This document shows positions 33,046 through 40,384 of a DNA stretch of 47,059 nucleotides, in pieces. The notes beneath the pieces were generated by a model, which saw only the letters and a list, made by a program, of their open reading frames with translations, was not told the origin of the DNA and did not search any database. Positions within the stretch are counted from its first letter, which is position 1. Every line of letters starts with the position of its first letter. This DNA is from an uncultured Clostridia bacterium (GTDB lineage Bacteria; Bacillota; Clostridia; Christensenellales; Borkfalkiaceae): contig CAKNQN010000012.1 in NCBI GenBank assembly GCA_930990665.1, forward strand, positions 1 to 47,059, in the 5' to 3' direction. The position numbers and the translations under genes were made by a program.

Positions 33046-34494
33046 TTATTGGGCGATCACGTAGTTCATCTGGTCGACGCACTTTGCGATCGCATCGCCG
33101 TACGTCATTTCGCCGAGCGCATCGGTGATAAGCGTGGATACGGCCGTGATCAGATCTGCATATTTGTCGGTGTCATAATAGGTCATGAAGTCGCAGGGAA
33201 TGCAATATTCCGTACCGTATGTATAGGCAGACATATTGATGCCCTGTTCCACGTACTCTTTCCCCCACTCGTTCGTCGCGGGGTCGGACATATCCTTGCG
33301 AAGCGGGTTGGTCGTCATTCCGCCGCGCGCAAGCGCGTTCTGACCGTCCTGCGTGAGCATGAAACGGAGGAAAGTCCAGGCAAGATCCCTCTTGGGAGTA
33401 CGGCTGTAAATGCCGTATCCCGCTACCCCCGTACCGATGTACGGCGTAGAACCGATCAGCGGGAAAGAGGTCAGGTTGTAATCGTCGCCCAGGGAGTTCA
33501 CCCAGCGGCGCGCATAGGCGCTCTGGAACATCATCGCGCCCTGCCCTCCTTCGTAGTTCGCCTGCGAAGAGGAAGAGAATGGAGCCGCATACCGCTTTTC
33601 GATCAGCTCATTCATCATGTCGAGCGCGGTGCGCGTTGCATCGGAATCGACCGTGATCGCTCCCGTTTCAGGATCGATCAGCGTCGCACCGTTGGAACGG
33701 AATATGGAATAGTATACCGCTTCCCACGAAAGATACGCGTCGATCAGATAAAGGCTTTTGCCGTTGTTGGAAGAACTCGTCACCCAGTCGGCATCCCCGT
33801 CATAATAGGCGCGGAGCACGGCGCAGGTATCGAGAAACTCCTCCCAGGTCCAGCCGTTCGCCGGCACATACGTCCCGTCGATGGGCGTGAACGGAAGTTC
33901 GTTGCCCGCCGCCGTATACTGCGAAAAACAGTCTGTAAAGATCTTCTCGTTGATGTGCGTGACGACGCGGTCGGCGCTGCGCGGGATCAGAAACTGGTCG
34001 CCGTCAAAGTCTTCCTGCCCCAGAACCCACATCTCTTCGTAATATTCGTCGAGCACGAGATTCTTGGACGTGTCGTCGGATGCCGTCGCCGCATTCACAT
34101 ACGGCTGCAGATCGAGCAGGATGCCGCTCGATACGAGTGGGTGCATGTCCTCCGAGTTGGACATCAGAATGTCCGGCATGGTGCCGGGCGCATTGGTATC
34201 CGCCTGATAGTATGTGACAAGCGAGTTGTTATACGGCTCGGGGATCTGCTCGATGTTCACCTTCACGTTCGGATAGATCTGGTTGTACTCCTCAATGAGC
34301 GATTCGAGCATCGTCTTTTCCGTCCCCTCCGCCGTGATGCCGATATCCAGCGTGCCCTCCACTTCATAATCGATGTCGAGATTCACTTCATAATCCGCTC
34401 CCGGATTTTTGACCGTGTTCCGGTTGCAGGCGCTTATGGCAAACATACTTGCCCCCAACAGACCGGCCAACACACATGTCAGTATTTTTTTCAT
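33046..34494 (-). CDS. Extracellular solute-binding lipoprotein (ABC sugar importer)
   Basis: 482 aa family 1 solute-binding protein. Lipobox AISAC (Cys23) after MKKILTCVLAGLL. The mature part opens with the usual LDIGITAEGTEKTMLESLIEEYNQIYPNVKVNIEQ and contains MLSNSEDMHPLVSSGILLDLQPYV and PYIGTGVAGYGIYSRTPKRDLAWTFLRFMLTQDGQ, typical of cluster B sugar-binding lobes. The ATG at 34494 has AAAGGAGG; a longer frame to 34587 runs through the operator. First gene of the importer operon, 135 bases after lacI, with a LacI operator in its leader. Confidence 0.93.
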   Translation of the reverse strand: MKKILTCVLAGLLGASMFAISACNRNTVKNPGADYEVNLDIDYEVEGTLDIGITAEGTEKTMLESLIEEYNQIYPNVKVNIEQIPEPYNNSLVTYYQADTNAPGTMPDILMSNSEDMHPLVSSGILLDLQPYVNAATASDDTSKNLVLDEYYEEMWVLGQEDFDGDQFLIPRSADRVVTHINEKIFTDCFSQYTAAGNELPFTPIDGTYVPANGWTWEEFLDTCAVLRAYYDGDADWVTSSSNNGKSLYLIDAYLSWEAVYYSIFRSNGATLIDPETGAITVDSDATRTALDMMNELIEKRYAAPFSSSSQANYEGGQGAMMFQSAYARRWVNSLGDDYNLTSFPLIGSTPYIGTGVAGYGIYSRTPKRDLAWTFLRFMLTQDGQNALARGGMTTNPLRKDMSDPATNEWGKEYVEQGINMSAYTYGTEYCIPCDFMTYYDTDKYADLITAVSTLITDALGEMTYGDAIAKCVDQMNYVIAQ

Positions 34495-34527
34495 TGTCAG
34501 CCTCCTTTGCTTTTTGATAATTCTGTG

Positions 34528-34543
34528 AATGACGCGCGTCATT
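34528..34543. promoter_or_regulatory. LacI-family operator of the sugar operon
   Basis: AATGACGCGCGTCATT, a perfect 16-bp palindrome with the central CG dyad typical of LacI sites, identical to the one at 35664-35679. It is 33 bases upstream of the solute-binding protein start. A possible promoter TTGAAT-17-TATTAA lies just upstream, with a 10-bp inverted repeat (34586-34610) around its -35 box. Confidence 0.88.
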
Positions 34544-34629
34544 TTTGTGACAAACGCGTACTCAAAAATTTTTTCTTTTAATAGCATTGCGTTGAATGGA
34601 ATTCAACGCAACTTTTTATAAAAAGTTGT

Positions 34630-35634
34630 TCAGTTTTTTGCGGGAGCGATGGACTGCCGCAATTTTACGTGCATGGGGACGACGACCGTGTGATAGGGAT
34701 GAGACTCGGGGTCGGCGACCTTTTCAATGATCATTTGCGCAATGTCGGCACCGTGCGCCCGCTTATCGAAGGAGATGGTGCTGATCGGCGGATTGAAATA
34801 TTCGCCGAGCGCGATGTCGTCACAGCCGATCACGGAGACGTCTTCGGGGCAGCGCAGCCCCGCCTCGCTCAGACAGCGCAGCGCGCCGAGCGCCGCAAGA
34901 TCGTTGGTGCAAAACACCGCTGTCACGTCCGGATGGCGCTGCAATAGTCTTTTACACAGCCTGTAACCGATCTGTTCGGAAGTGAGTGTCATGTCTTCGT
35001 TGAAGAGGATCAGAGACTCATCCGAATCAAAGCCGTATTTTTCCCGCTCTTCGAGGAAGGTCTTGCCTCGCTTGTCCGAGCGGAAGCGCATCTCGTCGCC
35101 CGTCCACAGGTAGGCGACTTTCCTGTGTCCCCCCTCCTGCAAAAGGCGCATGAACTCGCGCATGGGCGGCGTATAGTCGTTTACAATCATGAAACTGTCT
35201 TCGGGTGAAAAATTGACGAGCACGATCTGCTGACGCTTGAGTTCCGCCGTGAATGCCCGGGGAAGATCGTTGGTCATGAAGTTCACGAGCCCATCCAGCC
35301 GCCGCTCACAGATAGCATGATATTTTTGGTGGCTGGTATTGTTGAGAACAAAGATCGTCGTCATGAAATTGTGTTGCGCCGCATACTCCTCGATCCCCTG
35401 GATGATCTCGGCATGATACGGATTCGTCATCTCGTAGAGAGCGATACCAATGTGATTGTTTCGACGGCGCGCCATGCTCTTGGCGTTAAAGTCGGGAATA
35501 TAATTGAGTTCTTCGATCGCTTTCCGGACCTTTTCCACGTGTTCGGGCTTTACAAAGCTCTTGTTGTTCATCACATTGGATACCGTCCCGACCGAAACCC
35601 CCGCCCGCTTCGCCACATCGTTTCTCGTGATCAT
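34630..35634 (-). CDS. LacI-family transcriptional regulator
   Basis: 334 aa. N-terminal helix-turn-helix and hinge: MITRNDVAKRAGVSVGTVSNVMNN...VEKVRKAIEELNYIPDFNAKSMARRR (residues 1-55). The periplasmic-binding-protein-like sensor domain spans 60-334 with VTAVFCTNDLAALGALRCLSEAGLRCPEDVSVIGCDDI. It is expected to bind a sugar released by the locus and let go of DNA. The ATG at 35634 has GAGAAGGT. It has a near-perfect promoter followed by the 16-bp palindrome, so it is autoregulated. Only 135 bases before the importer operon on the same strand. Confidence 0.95.
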   Translation of the reverse strand: MITRNDVAKRAGVSVGTVSNVMNNKSFVKPEHVEKVRKAIEELNYIPDFNAKSMARRRNNHIGIALYEMTNPYHAEIIQGIEEYAAQHNFMTTIFVLNNTSHQKYHAICERRLDGLVNFMTNDLPRAFTAELKRQQIVLVNFSPEDSFMIVNDYTPPMREFMRLLQEGGHRKVAYLWTGDEMRFRSDKRGKTFLEEREKYGFDSDESLILFNEDMTLTSEQIGYRLCKRLLQRHPDVTAVFCTNDLAALGALRCLSEAGLRCPEDVSVIGCDDIALGEYFNPPISTISFDKRAHGADIAQMIIEKVADPESHPYHTVVVPMHVKLRQSIAPAKN

Positions 35635-35663
35635 TTTACATACCTTCTCTCTTTGCGCTCGCG

Positions 35664-35679
35664 AATGACGCGCGTCATT
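35664..35679. promoter_or_regulatory. LacI-family operator at the lacI promoter
   Basis: AATGACGCGCGTCATT, second identical copy. It begins about 10 bases after the -10 box, where a bound repressor would block RNA polymerase. Confidence 0.9.
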
Positions 35680-35688
35680 TACAAATTT

Positions 35689-35716
35689 ATTATATCATTC
35701 TTTTTCGATTTGTCAA
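35689..35716 (-). promoter_or_regulatory. Sigma-A promoter of lacI
   Basis: Minus strand TTGACA (35711-35716), 16-base spacer, TATAAT (35689-35694): both hexamers perfect. Confidence 0.88.
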
Positions 35717-35935
35717 TAGGATTTGAGAAAATTTCTTTTATTTTCTTTTTGTTTTCACAAATTTTTCACCAACAAAAAGGAATGGCAGAAAAAGGCTCCG
35801 CCCTTTGGGCGGAGAACCGAACCAGGGAAAAAAAACAAAAAAAGTTGCCCCCGCGCAGCTTTTTTTCGCGCGCAAGCACAGGATGCCAGAAAAGAAAGCG
35901 CCCCCCCCCGCAGGAACGATATGAAGGAAAAAGAT

Positions 35936-35970
35936 CCGAAAAAAACGGCGCGTTCCGCAAGGAACGCGCC
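35936..35970 (-). terminator. Intrinsic terminator of lipoprotein gene
   Basis: Minus strand GGCGCGTTCC, loop TTGC, GGAACGCGCC, then GTTTTTTTC: perfect 10-bp stem with a strong T-run, 22 bases beyond the stop. Confidence 0.94.
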
Positions 35971-35992
35971 GGATTCGGCTTTGCGAAAAAAG

Positions 35993-37126
35993 TTATGCAG
36001 CTACGCCTGTACCGGAGCTGACCTGGCTGTCACTCGAAGAGCCGAAGGAAAATTCCGAATAATCTTCGGGATTCAGTCCGTCCAGAGAGACGCCGGGATT
36101 TGCCTTATAGGAAACATTGAGCGCGATGTCGAGTTGGCCGACGATATCTTCTTCCAGGCCTGTAAATTCTTTGCCGATCGTAGCGTTAGCGGTTGCGTCG
36201 ATGGCTGCACCGAAGAAACGGCCGTCCTTATCGATCGCGAAATAGATGTCCACAGCGGAACCGTCGCCGACGGTCACAGGGATCTCCATGCCGGCCGCAG
36301 ACGAACCAATGATCTTCTGGACAACCATCTGTACAATCGTATTCAAAGTCGCTTTATCCGCAGACAGCTTGATACGCACGCCGTCGCTCGTATCCACGCC
36401 GACCTTCACGCCGAGCTGGTCAAGAATAGCGACAACCTCGCTGAGTATATTCGCGGAATCCGATCCCGTCTCACCGCTCGCATCTGCCGCCATCGTGTCC
36501 GGACCGGGGACCATACCCGAACCGGAGATCAGGCCAAGGATGTTCTCGTAAGAGATTTTGACCTGGGTGTCAAGATTGTCATCGCCCGCTTTTCCGCTCA
36601 CATCGAGATAGAAAGCGGTGCTGTCATTGTAAATTGTGACCGCGATGGAAAATTCGGTCTCTGCGGTCGCCGTGGAATCGGCCGCCGGAGCCTCGGATAC
36701 CGGCGCTGCAGAACCGGAGACAGGAACGACACCTTCCATCTTTATTTCGCCTTTGCCCTTGATGTCGAACGGGACCTGCTCGCTGGTTCCTTTCGCCACC
36801 GAGATCGCATAGCTCAAAGAGGCGGTTGCATTCAGCTCCTGTTCCGCCATCGTGACTTTCAGGCTGACTTCCCCGGCAACGGAAGCGCCGAAGCTCCAGT
36901 CTTCGCTCTCCATATTGCCCAAAAGCTTCGAGATATCGATGGAAGAGAGCGTCGTCGCAAGATCCTCGCTCGTCGTCTCTTCATAATTCCCCTCGATCTC
37001 CCCGGTCGCTTCGTTCCCGCCGCCGTTCCCGCCCGGGCCTACTGCAGGCTGATCGTCACATGCGGCAAAAAGCGCAAACGAACAGCAGAGCATCAGCGCG
37101 AGTATCACTGCCAATATCTTTTTCAT
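35993..37126 (-). CDS. Lipoprotein of unknown function
   Basis: 377 aa. Signal peptide with FAAC lipobox (Cys23), then a short Gly/Asn/Pro-rich linker. The rest is mainly beta-rich, with repeated strands such as VSLKVTMAEQELNATASLSYAISVA, TEFSIAVTIYNDSTAFYLDVSG and SAVDIYFAIDKDGRFFGAAIDATANATI, resembling the LolA/LppX-like or outer-leaflet lipid-binding folds of some Gram-positive lipoproteins; that is a guess from pattern only. An Ala/Pro/Ser insert lies at about 135-150. The ATG at 37126 follows AAGGAGG. It is a single-gene unit with a perfect promoter and terminator, so probably well expressed. It diverges from murG. Confidence 0.8.
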   Translation of the reverse strand: MKKILAVILALMLCCSFALFAACDDQPAVGPGGNGGGNEATGEIEGNYEETTSEDLATTLSSIDISKLLGNMESEDWSFGASVAGEVSLKVTMAEQELNATASLSYAISVAKGTSEQVPFDIKGKGEIKMEGVVPVSGSAAPVSEAPAADSTATAETEFSIAVTIYNDSTAFYLDVSGKAGDDNLDTQVKISYENILGLISGSGMVPGPDTMAADASGETGSDSANILSEVVAILDQLGVKVGVDTSDGVRIKLSADKATLNTIVQMVVQKIIGSSAAGMEIPVTVGDGSAVDIYFAIDKDGRFFGAAIDATANATIGKEFTGLEEDIVGQLDIALNVSYKANPGVSLDGLNPEDYSEFSFGSSSDSQVSSGTGVAA

Positions 37127-37171
37127 ACATCCTCCTTCACGCCCATAGGCGCCATAAAAAATTATACCTTT

Positions 37172-37200
37172 ATTATATTCCATCACTTTTTATTTGTCAA
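37172..37200 (-). promoter_or_regulatory. Perfect sigma-A promoter of lipoprotein gene
   Basis: Minus strand TTGACA (37195-37200), 17-base spacer, TATAAT (37172-37177): 12 of 12. Confidence 0.92.
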
Positions 37201-37326
37201 GCGGTAGCCCCCCATAAATCGACAATTTCAGCATAAATCTTCATAAAAAATTTTTTGTCCGCATAATTTGAGACTCTGTTCATATTTCCATCCGGATAAT
37301 AATATACTAAACGAAAGGAGTATTGT

Positions 37327-38361
37327 ATGAAGACGATCGCGCTCACGGGCGGAGGAAGCGCGGGCCATGTGGTGCCGCATCTCGCTCTTTTGCCTGAACT
37401 GAAAAAATATTTCTCCCCGGTATACATCGGCACGGAAGGCATCGAAAAAAAATTGCTCGCCGGCAGCGGGATCCCCTTTTACACCATCACCGCGCACAAG
37501 CTCGTGCGAGGTTCTGTCCTCAAAAATCTGACACTCCCCTTTCGTCTCATACGCAGCGTGCGGGAGGCGGAACGAGCCCTGGAAGAGTGCGGGGCGGAAC
37601 TCATATTTTCCAAGGGCGGCTATGTGGCTCTGCCCGTGGTGCTGGCCGCGCGGCGAAAAAAACTGCCCGTCTTTTCACACGAATCGGATTTTTCGCCGGG
37701 GCTTGCCAACCGAATCATTTCGCGGCGCAGCACCGCCGTCTTCACGAGCTTTCCCGAAACGGCTTCCATGCTGAAAAACGGCATTTATTCCGGGCCGCCC
37801 GTGCGGCGGGAACTGTATCGCGGCAGCCGCGAAGCCGGGCTGAAAAAATACCGCTTTGACGGCAAAAAGCCCGTCCTCCTCTCCTTCGGCGGAGGGAGCG
37901 GCAGCGCGGCGCTCTGTGCCGCGCTGGAAGGCGCTCTGCCCCGGCTGCTTGCGCGCTTTGACGTGATCAACATCGCCGGAAAAAATGCAAAAGTGCCCGC
38001 AAAAGAGGGGTACGTCCCTCTGGAATTCGAGCAAAACATGGCGGACGCCTATGCCTGCGCAGATTATGTGATTTCCCGCGCGGGGTCCAATACCGTCTTT
38101 GAACTTCTCGCCCTGAAAAAGCCTGCGCTTTTGGTGCCGCTGGAAAACAAACGCTCGCGGGGGGATCAGGCAGAAAACGCCGCGTATTTTTCCGAACGGG
38201 GGCTGTGCAGAGTGCTGCACGAAAAAGAGCTTTCGCCCGACACGCTCCTTTCGGAGCTTGAAAAACTTGTGCAGGACGAATCTTTGAAATCCGCCCTCGC
38301 TCGGCGCCGCATGCGGGACGGCAACGACGCCATTTTAGCCGCACTTCTGGCCGCGCGCTGA
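37327..38361 (+). CDS. murG: MurG-type UDP-GlcNAc:lipid I N-acetylglucosaminyltransferase
   Basis: 344 aa GT28 enzyme that makes lipid II at the inner face of the membrane. Motifs: G loop LTGGGSAGHVVPHLALL (residues 5-21), FSKGGYVALPVVLAA, HESDFSPGLANRII (HEQN position), YSGPPVRRE, SFGGGSGSAALCAAL, CADYVISRAGSNTVFELLALKKPALLVPL and DQAENAAYFSERG. Length is normal. It lies outside any division/cell-wall cluster, which is unusual but known in some Clostridia. The ATG has AAAGGAG six bases upstream; a possible promoter TTCATA-18-TATACT is just before it. HESD instead of HEQN leaves a small chance of a related GT28 transferase. Confidence 0.88.
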   Translation: MKTIALTGGGSAGHVVPHLALLPELKKYFSPVYIGTEGIEKKLLAGSGIPFYTITAHKLVRGSVLKNLTLPFRLIRSVREAERALEECGAELIFSKGGYVALPVVLAARRKKLPVFSHESDFSPGLANRIISRRSTAVFTSFPETASMLKNGIYSGPPVRRELYRGSREAGLKKYRFDGKKPVLLSFGGGSGSAALCAALEGALPRLLARFDVINIAGKNAKVPAKEGYVPLEFEQNMADAYACADYVISRAGSNTVFELLALKKPALLVPLENKRSRGDQAENAAYFSERGLCRVLHEKELSPDTLLSELEKLVQDESLKSALARRRMRDGNDAILAALLAAR

Positions 38362-38405
38362 AAAACTGCTTCCGCCATTGCGATTTCGGAATAAAAGATT
38401 TTTTT

Positions 38406-38463
38406 GACAGAGCGTGCTTTTTCCGCTCTGTCTGAAGACGCCCGGCGAACGCGCCGGGCGTCT
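38406..38463. repeat. Two stacked perfect hairpins after murG
   Basis: GACAGAGCG / CGCTCTGTC (38406-38414 / 38424-38432) and AGACGCCCGGCG / CGCCGGGCGTCT (38436-38447 / 38452-38463). Neither is followed by a T-run, so they are poor classical terminators, though they lie between murG and a new promoter. Confidence 0.7.
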
Positions 38464-38500
38464 GCCTGTAAAAAATTACGCTGTTCGGGCCGTCATTTCA

Positions 38501-38529
38501 TTGAAACGGGCAGGCAAATATGGTATAAT
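38501..38529 (+). promoter_or_regulatory. Sigma-A promoter of epimerase-family gene
   Basis: TTGAAA (38501-38506), 17-base spacer, TATAAT (38524-38529), giving a leader of about 50 bases. Confidence 0.85.
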
Positions 38530-38585
38530 CGTTGCGTAAAGCCGGGCGGCATATGTCCGTCCAATCTCGCTTTCGGGAGTTGTAT

Positions 38586-39509
38586 ATGAAAATTGCCGTC
38601 ATCGGCGCCACCGGACATATCGGCAGTTCGCTCGTACCCGCGCTCATCCGCCGGGGACATACCGTCGTTGCCATCTCGCGCAATCAAAAAAGGCCGTACA
38701 ATGAAGGCCGGGAATGGAAATGCGCCGAACAGATCTTTGCCGAGCGGCGCACATTTCTGCAAAATGCTCCGCTCCTGCAAAAGTATGCCTTTGACGCCGT
38801 CATCGATACCCTTAGCATGAACGCTGCCGATGCCGAAATGCTCGTCGATGCCTTTGCCGGTACGGGAGCGCACCTGATCGTCATCGGGACCATCTGGATC
38901 TATCGCGAAAAATATTCCATCCCCGTGCGCGAAGAGCATCCTGCGACCGAATACGAAGAATACGGAGCGGAAAAGGCACGCATGGTGCGGACTCTTTCCG
39001 AGTATGCGCGGGAAAAGGGCTGCCGCTGGACAGTTCTGCATCCCGGGCACATCAGCGGCAAGGGCTGGCTTCCCATCAATCCCCAGGGAAACCTCAACGA
39101 AGCGGTCTATCGCGACATCGCCGCCGGCAGGGAGATCATCTTGCCCTTTCTCGGCCTGACCACACTGCAATTTGTGCACGCACAGGATCTCGCGGAGCTT
39201 TGCATCGCCTGTCTGGAACAGCCCGAAAAGAGCGACAGGCAGGTCTTTCACGCCACCTGCGCGGATGCGATCCCCCTCCAATCCTACGCGAACCGCCTCT
39301 ATGAACATTTCGGAAAGACGCCTGCCCTTTCATTTGTCTCTCTGGAGGAGTTCCGACGCCGACTTTCGCCGGAGGATTATGCGTGTTCCATGGACCACAT
39401 CACCCACTCCCCTTGCTGCAGCATGGAGAAGGCGAAAAATCTGCTCGGGTTTGTTCCCTCCCATTCCTGCCTGCAGACCGTTCTGGACGCTATCTCCGAC
39501 CGGTTCTGA
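38586..39509 (+). CDS. NAD-dependent epimerase/dehydratase-family protein
   Basis: 307 aa short-chain-dehydrogenase-like (extended SDR or NmrA/isoflavone-reductase-like) protein. The Rossmann motif is MKIAVIGATGHIGSSLVPALIRRGHTVV (GATGxIG). The middle reads VIDTLSMNAADAEMLVDAF and later VLHPGHISGKGW, with the extended-SDR feature LQFVHAQDLAELCIACLEQPEKSDRQVFHATCADAI. The canonical catalytic YxxxK is seen as YGAEKARMV (YxxxK weak: YGAEK). The substrate is unknown; a nucleotide-sugar or flavonoid-like role is possible. The ATG at 38586 has GGGAG upstream and is internal to a longer frame that starts at the transcription start. Ends next to a duplicated 30-base segment and a terminator. Confidence 0.82.
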   Translation: MKIAVIGATGHIGSSLVPALIRRGHTVVAISRNQKRPYNEGREWKCAEQIFAERRTFLQNAPLLQKYAFDAVIDTLSMNAADAEMLVDAFAGTGAHLIVIGTIWIYREKYSIPVREEHPATEYEEYGAEKARMVRTLSEYAREKGCRWTVLHPGHISGKGWLPINPQGNLNEAVYRDIAAGREIILPFLGLTTLQFVHAQDLAELCIACLEQPEKSDRQVFHATCADAIPLQSYANRLYEHFGKTPALSFVSLEEFRRRLSPEDYACSMDHITHSPCCSMEKAKNLLGFVPSHSCLQTVLDAISDRF

Positions 39510-39573
39510 ATTTCCGGAAAAATCGGTCATACCGGACACCGTTTCCGACCGGTTCTGAATTTTCAGAAAAATC
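39495..39573. repeat. Duplicated 3' end of epimerase gene (49-base period)
   Basis: TCCGACCGGTTCTGAATTT plus following bases occurs at 39495-39524 and 39544-39573, differing at 2 of 30 positions. Copy one contains the stop codon of the epimerase gene. Each copy has a small TTTCCGGAAA-like dyad. Confidence 0.85.
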
Positions 39574-39586
39574 AATGATAGAAGAA

Positions 39587-39628
39587 GGCCGCCGCCCGCA
39601 AAAGCGGGCAGCGGCCTCTTTATTTTTT
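39587..39628 (+). terminator. Intrinsic terminator after epimerase gene
   Basis: 13-bp stem (39587-39599 / 39604-39616, one mismatch), AAAA loop, then TCTTTATTTTTT. It overlaps the start of the mazF 3' region, so it may serve both strands. Confidence 0.9.
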
Positions 39629-39633
39629 GCTTG

Positions 39634-39987
39634 TCAAACGCTGTGCGTACAGCCCAGGCTGATAAGCAGGGCGCCGTCTACACTGCGCATCGTATTTTCG
39701 GGCAGAGCCCCGATGCGCTCCTTGAGACGGCGCTTATCCAGCGTGCGGATCTGTTCGAGCAGGATCACCGAATCCTTTTGCAGCCCGTAACTGCGGCCGG
39801 AAATCTCAATGTGCGTGGGAAGCCGCGCCTTGGTCAGGCGGCTGGTGATCGCCGCCGCGATGACCGTGGGAGAGTATTTGTTCCCGATGTCGTTCTGCAC
39901 AACCAAAACGGGGCGCACGCCCCCCTGTTCGCTGCCCACCACGGGGCTGAGATCCGCGTAATAGAGTTCTCCCCTCTTAATGTCCAT
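39634..39987 (-). CDS. mazF: MazF/EndoA-type mRNA interferase
   Basis: 117 aa PemK/MazF toxin very like Bacillus Endo[63 protein letters not shown], then [22 protein letters not shown]. These ribonucleases cut mRNA at UACAU-type sites and are held by a small antitoxin normally encoded directly upstream. No antitoxin frame is visible upstream here: nnr ends 397 bases away and the gap has no candidate with a ribosome site. The ATG at 39987 has GAGGT upstream; a weak TATAAT at 40032-40037 may be its promoter. An unlinked antitoxin, or a gene with an altered role, is possible. Confidence 0.95.
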   Translation of the reverse strand: MDIKRGELYYADLSPVVGSEQGGVRPVLVVQNDIGNKYSPTVIAAAITSRLTKARLPTHIEISGRSYGLQKDSVILLEQIRTLDKRRLKERIGALPENTMRSVDGALLISLGCTHSV

Positions 39988-40384
39988 TTTGCAACCTCGC
40001 AACTCGTCTTTCGGAAACCCCCTCCCCTCTCATTATATGTAGCGATCGCCCGAGCCTGTTCGGGAGTTTTCCGACCCGCGGATATTTTCGCCCCGCGGCA
40101 CATACAGTATCGCCTGCCGCATAAAAAAATATACGCGCCGCAAAAAATACGGCGCGTATTCTTCCTTTCCGCAAAAGGCGAAGCTTGCGCAGCAAAGCAA
40201 GAAAGATTTCTGGCATCCAGGTTGCAGACACTTCCTGCAAAAAACAAATTGCTTTCATGGGTTTGCAGGCAAAGCCGGCCCGTTTACACACAAAAGCCCG
40301 CGAACAACGCGACGGCGCGGCAAAGGCGCAAACGCAAAAGGCCAAAACGGGCGAACGGCGTGACTCGTCCTTGCTTTTTTCCGT
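39988..40384. other. Intergenic region between mazF and nnr
   Basis: 397 bases. It holds the nnr terminator (40121-40159), a TATAAT (minus strand, 40032-40037) for mazF and an otherwise unremarkable A/G/C-rich segment near 40160-40384 with several GCAAAG repeats. No antitoxin frame, no RNA gene recognised. Confidence 0.6.
40121..40159 (-). terminator. Intrinsic terminator of the ilvE-nnr operon
   Basis: Minus strand ATACGCGCCG, 9-base loop, CGGCGCGTAT, then ATTTTTTTAT: perfect 10-bp stem (40150-40159 with 40131-40140). Confidence 0.93.

Larger units (their letters stand above)
35635..35992. other. Intergenic region upstream of lacI
   Basis: 358 bases. From left to right: lacI leader, operator, promoter, then a purine/A-rich segment with one hairpin (GCTCCGCCC...GGGCGGAG near 35792), homopolymer runs including a C9 tract near 35905, and the terminator of the next gene. 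No coding sequence is supported. Confidence 0.6.

Noticed and set aside
34586-34637. AT-rich palindromes after lacI as a classical terminator
   Set aside because: AACTTTTTATAAAAAGTT and the adjacent TTGCGTTGAA dyad are symmetric but lack a clear stem plus T-run order, so I did not call a terminator; they could instead be part of the importer promoter region.
39977-40345. Minus-strand frame upstream of mazF as antitoxin
   Set aside because: 122 codons of Arg/Ala/Cys-rich sequence, overlapping the mazF start and crossing an intrinsic terminator; no ribbon-helix-helix or AbrB-like pattern.
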